In this document: positions 55,409-64,000 of the stretch, one piece after another
How positions within the stretch are numbered: position 1 is the first letter of the stretch
How the letters are laid out: every line of letters begins with the position of its first letter
Assembly (NCBI RefSeq): GCF_030068615.1
Contig: NZ_JASJOC010000004.1
Coordinates: 310,001-374,000, forward strand
DNA from: Halostagnicola sp. A-GB9-2
GTDB taxonomy: Archaea > Halobacteriota > Halobacteria > Halobacteriales > Natrialbaceae
DNA length: 64,000 nucleotides
Reading direction: 5' to 3'
Position numbers and translations under genes: made by a program
The notes under the pieces: generated by a model
The model's database searches: none
Seen by the model: only the letters and a program-made list of their open reading frames with translations
Told to the model about the DNA's origin: nothing

Positions 55409-56617
55409 ATGGATCCGTTCGAGGGCGAAGCGTCGTCGCGGCCCGTCGAATACGAGCCCGTCAGCGTCAAAGACGTCCTGGTTGAGATGAAAGACACCGC
55501 GGAACTGCTGATAGATCTGTCCTACTCCGCGGTTTTACACCGTAACGAAGAGCTTGCGACGGAGGTCCTTCGGTTGGAAGAGCGCATGGACGTCCTCGAG
55601 CTTCGCGCGCGAATGAGCTTGATGATGGCCGCTCGCAGTCCGGACGAAGCAGAACAGCTCGCGCCAGTGCTCGGTATCGTCGCCGCGGCGGGACTGATCA
55701 GCGACGCCGCCGGCGATATCGCGAAGATCGTCCTCGAGGATATCAGACTTCCCGAGGCGATGCGCGCGGCGCTCCCCGAGGCGGTCGAGATGCTCGTCCG
55801 CGGCGTTGTCGACGGCGATTCCGAGTACAAGGGCCGGACGCTCGAGGATATCGACCTCGAATCTAAAACCGGCGTGCGGGTTATCGCACTTCGCCGGGGT
55901 GAGGAGTGGTTGCTCAATCCTGGTCCGACGACCCGTATCGAGGCCGATGACGTCGCGTTTCTTCGCGGCCCCGAGTCGTCGATCGGCGACGTGTTCGAAC
56001 AACTCACCGGCAAGCCCTACGACCCGCCGGCGACAGATGCGCCGGCGATCGACGACTTAGAGCGCGCCGTCGACACGATTGTGCACATGAAGAACCTCTC
56101 GGAGCTGGCTGTCGATCTGGCTTATAGCTCTATTCTCTTCGACAGCGAGGAACTTGCCGAGGAAGTTCGAAACCTCGAGGTCGAAGTCGACGCCATGGAG
56201 TCGCGCTTCGAAGCCTGGACGCTGCGAGCGGCCGCCGACGCCGAAGACCCGGTCGCGCTTCGGGGACTGATTCACCTCGGCAGCAGTACGGAGGTCATCA
56301 GCGACGCCGCAGTCGACATCAGTGAGGGCGTTCTCAGGGATATCGACGTTCACCCGGTCGTCCACCTCGCGGTCCAAGAGAGCGACGAGATCCTCACTCG
56401 CGTCGAACTCGAGGAGGGAAGCGAACTCGACGGCACGTCCGTGACCGCTGGCGTTCCCGACGTCGATGCGACGATGTCCGTTATCGCGATCCGTCGCCCT
56501 GAGGAGGGATGGCTGCTCGTCGGCGAAGCCGGCGCGACACTCCGCGGCGGGGATGTTCTCATTTCGAAAGGGACGCGAACGGCGGCCGACGAGTTCGAAA
56601 AATTAGCGCGGGCCTGA
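55409..56617 (+). CDS. double PhoU/TrkA-C regulatory protein
   Basis: A 402-residue cytoplasmic protein with an internal duplication. Each half is a PhoU-like helical domain (residues ~25-115 and ~215-300) followed by a TrkA-C/RCK-C domain (ALRRGEEWLLNPGPTTRIEA near 155-175; AIRRPEEGWLLVGEAG near 360-375). RCK-C domains sense small ligands and gate cation channels. Neighbours are two half-MgtE transporters on the other strand, so a Mg2+/cation regulation role is plausible. The ATG at 55409 lies 8 codons inside the longest frame. Confidence 0.85.
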   Translation: MDPFEGEASSRPVEYEPVSVKDVLVEMKDTAELLIDLSYSAVLHRNEELATEVLRLEERMDVLELRARMSLMMAARSPDEAEQLAPVLGIVAAAGLISDAAGDIAKIVLEDIRLPEAMRAALPEAVEMLVRGVVDGDSEYKGRTLEDIDLESKTGVRVIALRRGEEWLLNPGPTTRIEADDVAFLRGPESSIGDVFEQLTGKPYDPPATDAPAIDDLERAVDTIVHMKNLSELAVDLAYSSILFDSEELAEEVRNLEVEVDAMESRFEAWTLRAAADAEDPVALRGLIHLGSSTEVISDAAVDISEGVLRDIDVHPVVHLAVQESDEILTRVELEEGSELDGTSVTAGVPDVDATMSVIAIRRPEEGWLLVGEAGATLRGGDVLISKGTRTAADEFEKLARA

Positions 56618-56648
56618 CTCGCGGGGCATCGGCCGTTCGCGGCAATCG

Positions 56649-57026
56649 TTACCGCTCGTCGAGGACGTATTTTCCGACGGCGAGGACGAGGACGAGACTG
56701 ATCAGTATCATCGCCCCCTGGGAAATCGCGGCGACGCTTGAGTCGACGCTTTCTCCGGTGACCAGTGCGATGATGTCCGGGATTCCCCGGAGGGATCCCA
56801 TGACTCCCAAGAGCGCCAGGACTCCGACCCCGTAGATGCTCAGCCGTTCTCGATTCGTTTTCCGGCCGATGGCACCCAGAGCGGTGATCACCACGCCGAA
56901 GATGGCCGGGATTAGCGCCGTGACACTCGCGAAGTCAGAAAGTACGTAGGCTCCGATGCCCAGAGCGACGAGGACGATTCCGAGCACGATCGAGAGCGTC
57001 GTCTGGAGGGTTCCGTTATCGTTCAT
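56649..57026 (-). CDS. small four-span membrane protein
   Basis: A 125-residue protein with four hydrophobic segments (~10-30, 36-55, 62-82, 95-117): LSIVLGIVLVALGIGAYVL, VTALIPAIFGVVITALGAIG, and so on. Not recognised. It lies between the double PhoU/TrkA-C gene and the two transporter halves and may belong to the same locus. Confidence 0.75.
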   Translation of the reverse strand: MNDNGTLQTTLSIVLGIVLVALGIGAYVLSDFASVTALIPAIFGVVITALGAIGRKTNRERLSIYGVGVLALLGVMGSLRGIPDIIALVTGESVDSSVAAISQGAMILISLVLVLAVGKYVLDER

Positions 57027-57106
57027 ACTGATGCATGTCGGCGACTGTGAATAAGCGTTTCTCGAGATCGTTCGTTGAATCCACGCTCGTCCCTTCCCGG
57101 TGCCGA

Positions 57107-57685
57107 TCAGAAGCCGAGCACGAGCGCCGAAACGCCGATGAAAATAACCATCCCGAAGACATCGACGACGTTCGTGACGATCGGGATCGTCGTGTCGTCG
57201 GGGTCGATCCCGAGCTGGAACGAGGCGTACGTCGCGGCGAAGCTGGAGATGACCGCAATCACCACGACCGACATCCCGCTGATCAGCGAAATCGTCAGCA
57301 GCACCGACAGCGGGAGCGCGGCGCCGATGACCTGCCCGATGAGCCACGCGCCGACCGCGAGTGCGGTGAATATCGTCGCGCCGAGGGCGAGGACGGCAAG
57401 GACGTTCGCCCACAGCTCTCGATCGCGCGGATCGAAATCTGTCGTCCCCAGGTGAAGCCGCGTCGAGAGCCTCGAGCTCAATATCGCGCCGAGGTTTCCG
57501 CCCATGTCGACCATTGTCGGGACCATGACGGCGAGCAACCCGTACTCGGTGAGCATTTCCTCTGCGTCCTCGAGTGTAATCCCCGCGATCAGCACGATTA
57601 CGGTGAGAACGATCAACAGCGGGAACATGTTGCCGACGATGCTCCGGACGTCCCACGTCCCGAGCGAGCCCTGCGGAACGACCAT
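57107..57685 (-). CDS. MgtE/SLC41-type half transporter, second half
   Basis: A 192-residue membrane protein with about five spans. VPTMVDMGGNLGAILSSRLS and the C-terminal GIDPDDTTIPIVTNVVDVFG are the two conserved blocks of the MgtE membrane domain, including the Asp-Pro-Asp pore region. It lacks the cytoplasmic N and CBS domains of bacterial MgtE. Its ATG shares a base with the stop of the first half (TGATG), so both are made together. Confidence 0.88.
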   Translation of the reverse strand: MVVPQGSLGTWDVRSIVGNMFPLLIVLTVIVLIAGITLEDAEEMLTEYGLLAVMVPTMVDMGGNLGAILSSRLSTRLHLGTTDFDPRDRELWANVLAVLALGATIFTALAVGAWLIGQVIGAALPLSVLLTISLISGMSVVVIAVISSFAATYASFQLGIDPDDTTIPIVTNVVDVFGMVIFIGVSALVLGF

Positions 57686-58254
57686 CAGACGATCACCTCG
57701 ACGATGCCGATGGCGAACAGCAAGAACAGCATGCCGAAGATGTCACCGAGCGTGGTGACGATCGGGCCGACGAGGTTGTCCGGGTCGTACCCGTACTTGT
57801 AGCCGGCGAAGATCAACGCCAGCAGTCCGAATATCAACACGAACGAGGTTAGTACGCCCGCGATGAGCATGATCCCAATGAACTCGTAGAGTGCGGCGGA
57901 CTCCCAGCCGATGATCTGGAGTGCGAGCCACGTTACGACGCCGATCACGACCGAGATGCCGATACCGTTGATAAACGACGCCACGACCGCGTTCACGAGT
58001 CGCTCGTTCCAGTCGAATCGCGGTTCGATCAGTCCCTGGTGGAGTCCGCTCGAGATGCGTCCGCCGAGCGCGCCGTAGACGTTTCCTCGCGTGGCCAGAA
58101 AGACGGGAACCATCACGAGTAAGCCGGGAAATCGTTCGACGCTTTCGACCATTCCCTCGAGTACTAATCCGGCGAAGAGGCCGCCGCCAAGCGCGATGAG
58201 TAGGATGGGGATCGCTTCACGGTAGATCGACCAGACGTCACCGCGGACACTCAT
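57685..58254 (-). CDS. MgtE/SLC41-type half transporter, first half
   Basis: A 189-residue paralogue of the next gene: VPVFLATRGNVYGALGGRIS and GYDPDNLVGPIVTTLGDIFG align with the same two MgtE blocks. The pair probably folds as a two-half pore for Mg2+ or other divalent cations, like the SLC41 arrangement where both halves are in one chain. Confidence 0.88.
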   Translation of the reverse strand: MSVRGDVWSIYREAIPILLIALGGGLFAGLVLEGMVESVERFPGLLVMVPVFLATRGNVYGALGGRISSGLHQGLIEPRFDWNERLVNAVVASFINGIGISVVIGVVTWLALQIIGWESAALYEFIGIMLIAGVLTSFVLIFGLLALIFAGYKYGYDPDNLVGPIVTTLGDIFGMLFLLFAIGIVEVIV

Positions 58255-58380
58255 ATCTGTGACTCACACAGTACCCTGTTAAACCTAACGAGAAGGGACT
58301 CTGACGACCGGATATCGGGATCTCGTCGCTTCGGATGAGGTATTTCAATCGGGCGGACGACTGGCGACGGATGGACAGGA

Positions 58381-58387
58381 TTTTAAG
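58381..58387 (+). promoter_or_regulatory. TATA box of the rpl39e operon
   Basis: TTTTAAG 29 bases before the rpl39e ATG. Confidence 0.55.
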
Positions 58388-58412
58388 CCAGCGTGGGCTA
58401 GACCAGCCCACT

Positions 58413-58565
58413 ATGGGTAAAAAATCGAAGGGCAAGAAAAAACGTCTCGCTAAGCTCGAGAACCAGAACAGCCGTGTTCCGTCCTGGGTCATGCTCAAGA
58501 CCGACATGAACGTCCAGCGAAACCCGAAGCGACGCAACTGGCGTCGTAGCGACACCGACGAGTAA
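58413..58565 (+). CDS. rpl39e: ribosomal protein L39e
   Basis: A 50-residue basic exit-tunnel protein: [19 protein letters not shown] then [16 protein letters not shown]. Family length and start are exact; the ORF opens 26 codons earlier but that part is upstream of the promoter. First of rpl39e-rpl31e-tif6. Confidence 0.97.
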   Translation: MGKKSKGKKKRLAKLENQNSRVPSWVMLKTDMNVQRNPKRRNWRRSDTDE

Positions 58566-58573
58566 GGATATCT

Positions 58574-58852
58574 ATGAGTGCAACTGATTTCGAAGAACGT
58601 GTTGTTACCGTCCCACTGCGCGATGTGAAGAAGGGTGCAAACCACGAAGCCGCAGGTCGTGCAATGACAATCATCCGCGAACACCTCGCAAAACACTTCG
58701 CGGTCGACGAAGACGCCGTCCGACTCGACCCCTCGATCAACGAGACCGTCTGGTCGGAAGGCCGATCGAACCCGCCGCGAAAGCTTCGCGTTCGCGCCGC
58801 GCGATTCGACGAAGACGGCGAGGTCATCGTCGAGGCCGAGGTCGCCGACTAA
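58574..58852 (+). CDS. rpl31e: ribosomal protein L31e
   Basis: A 92-residue large-subunit protein: [49 protein letters not shown]. Starts 8 bases after L39e and is followed by the aIF6 TTG one base after its stop. Confidence 0.97.
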   Translation: MSATDFEERVVTVPLRDVKKGANHEAAGRAMTIIREHLAKHFAVDEDAVRLDPSINETVWSEGRSNPPRKLRVRAARFDEDGEVIVEAEVAD

Positions 58853-58853
58853 C

Positions 58854-59519
58854 TTGCTACGTGCCTCCTTCACCGGATCGTCCTATATCGGCGTCTTCGC
58901 CCGTGCGACCGATTCGTGTCTGCTCGTCCGGCCCGATGCCGACGACGACACCGTCGACGGGCTCGCCGAGGAACTCAGTGTCGATCCGGTACGGACGACA
59001 GTCGGTGGCTCCTCGACGGTCGGCGCGCTCGCGACGGGCAACGAAAACGGCTTGCTCGTCAGCACGCGTGTCCTCGAGATCGAACGCGAGGAGATCGAAG
59101 ACGCCGTCGGCGTTCCCGTCGCGGAGCTTCCGGGAAGTATCAACGCCGCCGGAAACGTCGTGCTGGCCAACGATTACGGCGCGTACGTCCACCCCGATCT
59201 GCCGCGCGAAGCGATCAAAATCGTGAAAGACACCCTCGAGGTGCCGGTCGAACGCGGCGACCTCGCGGGCGTTCGGACGGTCGGGACAGCCGCCGTCGCG
59301 AACAACACGGGCGTCCTCTGTCATCCAAAGGCGACCGACGCGGAACTCGACTTGCTCGAGGAGGCACTCGACGTCCGGGCTGATGTCGGAACGATCAACT
59401 ACGGCGCTCCGCTCGTGGGCTCCGGGTTGCTCGCAAACGAGTCGGGCTACGCCGTCGGAGAGAATACGACGGGGCCCGAACTCGGTCGGATCGAAGACGC
59501 GCTCGGCTACATCGACTGA
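58854..59519 (+). CDS. tif6: translation initiation factor 6
   Basis: A 221-residue anti-association factor that binds the large subunit and prevents premature joining. The repeat structure of the pentein fold is visible ([66 protein letters not shown]). It must start at a TTG (58854), right after the L31e stop; no ATG or GTG exists near the conserved start, so the start is coupled and non-canonical. Confidence 0.95.
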   Translation: MLRASFTGSSYIGVFARATDSCLLVRPDADDDTVDGLAEELSVDPVRTTVGGSSTVGALATGNENGLLVSTRVLEIEREEIEDAVGVPVAELPGSINAAGNVVLANDYGAYVHPDLPREAIKIVKDTLEVPVERGDLAGVRTVGTAAVANNTGVLCHPKATDAELDLLEEALDVRADVGTINYGAPLVGSGLLANESGYAVGENTTGPELGRIEDALGYID

Positions 59520-59696
59520 GTCGTCGACTGGATCGACTGAGTTGCCGAGACCGGTTTATTGATTCAGCAAACGTGTTTTCTTACGGGTTTGTCCTTTAAT
59601 CCTGTATTCGACTTTGGGCCCGTATTAGTCCTCACCCGAGCCGCTGGTGGAGTGAGTCTTGCGGGTACTCTCACCGGATTGTTTCAGTGGCGATAA

Positions 59697-60008
59697 TCAC
59701 TGTTTCTCGAACTTGTGCCGAACGATATCGCTCTCGTCGTCCCACTCGAAGTGGTCGTGAGCGTGTTCGAGCATGGCTCTGTACGTCTCGAGATCCTCGA
59801 GGCCTTCGGCCCGTGCGTCTTCGTCGGTCAGGTCTCCCAGCGTGCGCTCCGTGATCTCGGTGACTTCGAACGTCGTCCCGTCGATGGCGAACGTATCGCC
59901 CGGGTCGGCGTACTGATGGCCGCGGTGGATCTGTGTGATCTCGCCTTCGAGAGCCTGTTCGCGCATTCGTTCGCTCGGCAGGAGTTCGCCTGGTTCGATC
60001 TCGCTCAT
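59697..60008 (-). CDS. ASCH-domain protein
   Basis: A 103-residue soluble protein with GEITQIHRGHQYADPGDTFAI, a beta-strand region, and LGDLTDEDARAEGLEDLETY, the usual ASCH (PUA-like) C-terminal pattern. ASCH domains bind RNA or act as nucleases. It lies on the opposite strand, inside what is otherwise a translation gene block. Confidence 0.85.
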   Translation of the reverse strand: MSEIEPGELLPSERMREQALEGEITQIHRGHQYADPGDTFAIDGTTFEVTEITERTLGDLTDEDARAEGLEDLETYRAMLEHAHDHFEWDDESDIVRHKFEKQ

Positions 60009-60084
60009 AGCTCGAGTTCGCTCGCCAGGAGGAAAACTGTTCAGCTGCTCGAGTCGGTACCAGTCGTTTGCTCCGCCTCTCGAG

Positions 60085-60993
60085 TCAACTCACGAGCGTG
60101 ATGAGAACGAACAGCGTCGCAATAGAAACCAGCGTCGTCGCGAAGACGTTCAACGACGCGAACTCTTCATCGCCGCCGAGTTCGTTCGCGAACACGAACG
60201 TCGAGACGGCCGTCGGCGTTCCAAGCATGACAACGCTCGCGGTGAACGTTGCCTCGTCGACGGTCAGCAACGAGAAGACGATCCAGGCGAGCAGCGGCAT
60301 ACAAACGATTTTGAGCGCGACGACCGAGCCGGAAGCCCCGAAATCGACCGACGGAAGATCGACCTGCAGAGATGCACCGACACAGAGCAGTGCGAGCGGA
60401 AGCGCGAACGCGCCGACGATGTCGAGTCCGCTCACCGCAAGCGGGGGAACGGTGACCGACGACGACCCGACGCCGAGCCCGGTGATCAGTGCGAGGAGAA
60501 CCGGATTCGTGAGGAGTCCTCCGAGTTCTCGGCCGATTTTCGTCTCCGCTTCGTTGACGAAGACGAGAATCAGAACAGTGAGGGGTACCTGAACCAGCGA
60601 AAGGATTCCGAGAACCACGCTCGCGATGGCGGTTACCTCGGCGTCGAACGTCGCCGCGACCAGCGGAAGCCCGAGATAGCCGAGATTCGAGTGATACGAT
60701 TGGACGATGGCGACGCTCTGGCGCGGCCTCGAGGACCGATTTCGGTGGACGAGCCAGGCGAGCCCCGCCGTCGAGAACAGGACGAAGAGCAGTCCGACGA
60801 GCAGGGCCGGGGTGAGGAGTTCACCTATCGCTTGATCGTACGTCGAGATGAAGATGAGTGCCGGAAGCGCGACGTAGTAGGCGATATCGTTTAGCCGCGC
60901 GGTTCTGCTCGTATCGAGTATCTCGCTCGCTCGTAATCCGGTCCCGACGAGTAATAACACGAGCAGGGCTAGCAGACGCCCGACAACCTCCAT
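60085..60993 (-). CDS. auxin-efflux-carrier (AEC) family transporter
   Basis: A 302-residue membrane protein with about 10 spans: LLALLVLLLVGTGLR at the start, YYVALPALIF, the conserved YHSNLGYLGLPLV in the middle and VVMLGTPTAVSTFVFANELGG near the end. AEC proteins move organic anions or hydrophobic solutes; substrate unknown. The intact parent of the pseudogene at 21176-21593. It carries the 11-base direct repeat TCGCGCTTCCG at the places where the pseudogene is deleted (60862-60872 and 60397-60407 on the minus strand). Confidence 0.9.
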   Translation of the reverse strand: MEVVGRLLALLVLLLVGTGLRASEILDTSRTARLNDIAYYVALPALIFISTYDQAIGELLTPALLVGLLFVLFSTAGLAWLVHRNRSSRPRQSVAIVQSYHSNLGYLGLPLVAATFDAEVTAIASVVLGILSLVQVPLTVLILVFVNEAETKIGRELGGLLTNPVLLALITGLGVGSSSVTVPPLAVSGLDIVGAFALPLALLCVGASLQVDLPSVDFGASGSVVALKIVCMPLLAWIVFSLLTVDEATFTASVVMLGTPTAVSTFVFANELGGDEEFASLNVFATTLVSIATLFVLITLVS

Positions 60994-61148
60994 GCCCCCG
61001 CACAGTTCGTGCGGTGTCTTTTACCGTTCGGTTTGGCGCAAATCTGTTCATAATTCGTTATCCTTGTCCGAGCGGATTGGGTCGTCATCCAGACACGACA
61101 CCGGATGGGAAGGCAAGGTTCTTCCGGCTCCCCGACGGAGCAATGGGC

Positions 61149-61325
61149 ATGAGTGAATTCAACGTTAGCGGTCGATTCAAAAACCGAGATGGTTACGCAC
61201 CGTTCGAGACGACGATCGAAGCCGAGAACGAGAACGTCGCTCGCGAGCACGTGCTTTCCCAGATTGGGAGTCGACACGGCGTCAAACGAACCGGAATCGA
61301 ACTCGAGGAGGTATCCCAGCAATGA
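61149..61325 (+). CDS. rplX: ribosomal protein LX (L18Ae-like)
   Basis: A 58-residue archaeal large-subunit protein: MSEFNVSGRFKNRDG, FETTIEAENENVAREHV, GSRHGVKRTGIELEEV. Start at 61149 or the ATG two codons before. Its stop overlaps the prefoldin start (ATGA), and the order LX-prefoldin alpha-ftsY is conserved in archaea. Confidence 0.95.
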   Translation: MSEFNVSGRFKNRDGYAPFETTIEAENENVAREHVLSQIGSRHGVKRTGIELEEVSQQ

Positions 61326-61780
61326 GTAGTCAGCAGGAACTCCAGCAGCTCTCCCAGCAGATTCAAGAGCTCGACGAGCAGATCGAAGCGCTCGAAGGGA
61401 ACGTCGAAGCGATCCAGCAAGAGCAGACCGAAGTCGACGAGGCGATCGAAGCCGTCGAAACCCTCGAGTCGGACTCGGTCGTGCAGGTTCCCCTCGGTGG
61501 CGGCGCGTACGTTCGTGCAACCGTCGAAGATATCGACGAAGTGATCGTCGAACTCGGTGCCGATTACGCAGCAGAGTTTGAGCGAGAGGGCGCAGTCGAC
61601 ACGCTCGAGAACAAAAAGGAGAACCTCGACGACGAGATCGACGAGGTCAACGCACAGATCTCCGAACTCGAAGCAGAGAGTTCGCAACTCGAGCAGCAGG
61701 CTCAGCAGATGCAACAGCAAGCGATGCAACAGCAGATGCAGCAGATGCAGGGCCAGCAGGGTCAAGGTCCTGACGAATAA
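61322..61780 (+). CDS. pfdA: prefoldin subunit alpha
   Basis: A 152-residue chaperone subunit: an N-terminal coiled coil (LQQLSQQIQELDEQIEALEG), central beta hairpins (VQVPLGGGAYVRATVED), a second coiled coil and a Gln/Met-rich tail (LEQQAQQMQQQAMQQQ). Forms a hexamer that hands unfolded proteins to the thermosome. Overlaps rplX by 4 bases. Confidence 0.97.
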   Translation: MSSQQELQQLSQQIQELDEQIEALEGNVEAIQQEQTEVDEAIEAVETLESDSVVQVPLGGGAYVRATVEDIDEVIVELGADYAAEFEREGAVDTLENKKENLDDEIDEVNAQISELEAESSQLEQQAQQMQQQAMQQQMQQMQGQQGQGPDE

Positions 61781-61794
61781 GCCGTCTACGACCC

Positions 61795-63198
61795 ATGTTC
61801 GATAACCTGAAGGAGAAACTCGGGAGCTTCCGGAAAGACGCCGAAGAGGCCGCCGAAGAGAACGTCGAGGAAGTCGAAGAGCCTGCAGAGGACCTCGCAG
61901 ATGATGCAGTCGCCGAAGGCGAAAGCGAGACAGTCGCCGAGGCGGATGCAGGTAGCGAGACCGCCGACACAGCGGCGAGTCCGGACGCGTCCGAGGAACC
62001 ACGAACAGATACCGTCAACGCGACACAGGACGGTTCTTCGGCCGATTCGGAACTCGAGAGCGACGTAACTACGGCCGAGGTATCGGGTGGGTCGGCGACG
62101 ACGTCCACCACTGATACCGCTTCGATCGACGAGGAGCCAAGCGACTCGTCGACGGGAATCAGTAGTTCGTCCCCGTCGGGAACCGCCGGCGTAACGGCGG
62201 GAACTGAAACTGACGAACCGGTGACGGCGGATTCGGACGCGACTGGCGACGCGGAAGCCTCGGATACTGCGGAGACGGACGAGGGCAGCGAAAGCGACGA
62301 TAACGGTTCGACCGGCTTCGGTCGGAAGGCCAAATCGCTTGTTCGCGGGAAGTTCGTCATCGAGGAAGAAGACCTTGAGGCTCCGCTTCAGGAACTCGAG
62401 TTCGCGTTGCTCTCGAGCGATGTCGAGATGGGCGTCGCGGAGGAGATCCTCGACAACATCCGCGACGAACTGATCGGCGAGACGCGGACGTTTACGACGT
62501 CGACGGGCGATGTCGTCGAGGAGGCGCTCCGAGATGCGATCTACGACGTCATCAGCGTCGGCCAGTTCGACTTCGACGAGCGCATCGCGACCGAAGACAA
62601 GCCGATCGTCATCATCTTCACCGGCGTCAACGGCGTCGGGAAGACGACCTCGATCGCGAAACTCGACCGGTACTTCGAGGAACGCGGCTACTCGAGCGTG
62701 ATGGCCAACGGCGACACGTATCGTGCGGGTGCCAACGAGCAGATCCGCGAACACGCCGAGGCGCGGGACAGCAAGCTCATCGCCCACGATCAGGGCGGGG
62801 ACCCCGCCGCAGTGTTGTACGACGCCGTCGAGTACGCCGAAGCGAACGATATCGACGTCGTCCTCGGCGATACGGCGGGTCGGCTCCACACTGACGAAGG
62901 GTTGATGGATCAACTCGAGAAGATCGGTCGCGTCGTCGGCCCCGATATGACCCTGTTCGTCGACGAGGCCGTCGCCGGACAGGACGCGGTGAACCGCGCT
63001 CGAGAGTTCGACGAAGCCGCCGAGATCGACGGGGCGATTCTGACGAAGGCGGACGCCGACTCGAACGGCGGCGCGGCGATTTCGGTGGCTCACGTTACCG
63101 GGAAACCGATCCTGTTCCTCGGTGTTGGCCAGGAGTACGACGATCTCGAGCGGTTCGATCCCGAGGAGATGGCGGATCGACTGCTCGAGGACGAGTAG
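61795..63198 (+). CDS. ftsY: signal recognition particle receptor FtsY
   Basis: A 467-residue SRP GTPase. The first ~180 residues are a very acidic, Ser/Thr/Glu-rich A domain, which probably tethers it to the membrane. Then the N domain and the G domain: FTGVNGVGKTTSIAKL (P-loop), NGDTYRAGANEQIREHAEA, LGDTAGRLHTDEG and the GTP-specific TKADADSNGGAA. Follows prefoldin alpha by 14 bases. Confidence 0.97.
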   Translation: MFDNLKEKLGSFRKDAEEAAEENVEEVEEPAEDLADDAVAEGESETVAEADAGSETADTAASPDASEEPRTDTVNATQDGSSADSELESDVTTAEVSGGSATTSTTDTASIDEEPSDSSTGISSSSPSGTAGVTAGTETDEPVTADSDATGDAEASDTAETDEGSESDDNGSTGFGRKAKSLVRGKFVIEEEDLEAPLQELEFALLSSDVEMGVAEEILDNIRDELIGETRTFTTSTGDVVEEALRDAIYDVISVGQFDFDERIATEDKPIVIIFTGVNGVGKTTSIAKLDRYFEERGYSSVMANGDTYRAGANEQIREHAEARDSKLIAHDQGGDPAAVLYDAVEYAEANDIDVVLGDTAGRLHTDEGLMDQLEKIGRVVGPDMTLFVDEAVAGQDAVNRAREFDEAAEIDGAILTKADADSNGGAAISVAHVTGKPILFLGVGQEYDDLERFDPEEMADRLLEDE

Positions 63199-63318
63199 TC
63201 GTTGTCGAGGGTAGGTTCGGCTCGAGTCCGATGCGACGGTTCTCGTATTTGTGCGATGTTCCGTGGTTGCAAGCGCCCGGATCAATTTCTTAGTCTCCGC
63301 TATTGTAACCGGCTTGCC

Positions 63319-64000
63319 ATGGCTATCGACACAGTTCTCGTGGTCGGTTCGACGGGTACGCAAGGCGGGGCCGTCGCCCGGCATCTCCTCGAGCGGGATT
63401 TCGAGGTGCTTGCGCTGACTCGAGACAAAGACAAACACGAGTCACACCAACTCGCCGAGCGCGGGGCCGAGATCGTCGAGGGGAGTCTCGAAGAGAAAAA
63501 CAGCATCGAACCGCTCGTCGAAGCTGCCGACGGCGTCTTCTTGATGACTAACTACTGGGAACACGGCTACGACGACGAGGTCGAACAGGGACGGAACGTG
63601 ATCGAACTGGTCGATGACGTGGGAGTTGATCACTTCGTTTTCTCCTCGGTCGGCGGAGCCGAACGCGACAGCGGCATTCCCCACTTCGAGTCGAAGTGGG
63701 AGATCGAAACGATGATCGACGACCGCGAACTCCCGGCGACGGTCGTCCGTCCGGTCTTCTTCGCCCAGAATCTCGAGGGCTTTCGCGAATCGATCGAGGA
63801 CGGGACGCTCGCGATGGGACTCGAGCCGTCGAACCCGTTGCAGGTCCTCGACGTCGAGGACCTCGGCGCGTTCGTTGCGGACGTGTTTGCCGATCCCGAG
63901 GCTCACGAGGGCGAATCTTGCGAATTCGCGAGCGACGAACTCTCCCTTCGCGCGATGGCCGTTCGCTTTGCAGACGTGCTCGAGACGCCGGTTCGCGCTC
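63319..64000 (+). CDS. NmrA-like NAD(P)-binding protein (cut by window end)
   Basis: Opening 227 codons of an NmrA/HSCARG-type atypical dehydrogenase: VLVVGSTGTQGGAVARHLLE is the dinucleotide-binding glycine motif, with FVFSSVGGAERDSGIPHFES and VVRPVFFAQNLEGF later. Such proteins sense NADP(H) or act as reductases on unknown substrates. The 3' end lies beyond base 64000. Confidence 0.88.
   Translation, partial: MAIDTVLVVGSTGTQGGAVARHLLERDFEVLALTRDKDKHESHQLAERGAEIVEGSLEEKNSIEPLVEAADGVFLMTNYWEHGYDDEVEQGRNVIELVDDVGVDHFVFSSVGGAERDSGIPHFESKWEIETMIDDRELPATVVRPVFFAQNLEGFRESIEDGTLAMGLEPSNPLQVLDVEDLGAFVADVFADPEAHEGESCEFASDELSLRAMAVRFADVLETPVRA

Overview
The window is a 64-kb piece of a haloarchaeal chromosome (class Halobacteria). 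The evidence is high GC, strongly acidic proteins, split RNA polymerase subunits (B''/B' and A'/A''), TATA boxes 25-30 bases upstream of mostly leaderless starts, and archaeal genes such as RadA, aIF6, NMD3, prefoldin, L39e, L31e and LX. Frequent CTCGAG suggests a relative of Natrinema/Haloterrigena, but this is a guess. There is no rRNA, CRISPR array, prophage or complete insertion sequence.

Region 1 (1-17 kb) is mainly tetrapyrrole synthesis and small metabolic genes. A hemC-cobA-hemD operon (6883-4096), hemL (10879-9533) and hemB (14290-13241) cover most of the route from glutamate-1-semialdehyde to precorrin-2. They are interleaved with a RecJ-like nuclease, a truncated haemoglobin, NAD synthetase, an ammonium transporter fused to a PII regulator, a DCC-family thiol protein, a ferredoxin and two PHP phosphoesterases.

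Region 2 (16.4-29 kb) is more mosaic. It holds an 80-bp perfect cruciform, several halophile-specific unknown genes, an odd class-II tRNA-like gene, an XPD/DinG-type helicase, a wrecked copy of the AEC transporter found intact at 60-61 kb, an NMD3/Trm5-like pair, HtpX, an eroded transposase, a PQQ-type beta-propeller protein and radA.

Region 3 (30-38.2 kb) has the Fe-S cluster genes sufU and sufS, an ABC-2 exporter pair, DUF424, a TPR protein, the RNA ligase-like phosphodiesterase ThpR, an isoaspartyl methyltransferase-like protein and a membrane-anchored protein.

Region 4 (38.2-40.3 kb) is the most unusual part. A tRNA-Asp(GTC) gene is present three times in a tandem array with an exact 803-bp period. 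Each tRNA is accompanied by a 21-22-base copy of its own 3' end and by other tRNA-arm-like fragments.

Region 5 (40.5-64 kb) is the information-processing core: rpoH-rpoB''-rpoB'-rpoA'-rpoA''-nusA-like-rpsL-rpsG, then (after an antisense HExxH protein) elongation factor 2, and serS. A cation-transport locus follows (a double PhoU/TrkA-C protein and two half-size MgtE/SLC41 proteins). Next comes rpl39e-rpl31e-aIF6, and then LX-prefoldin alpha-ftsY, the two blocks separated by an ASCH protein and the AEC transporter on the opposite strand. The window ends inside an NmrA-like gene.
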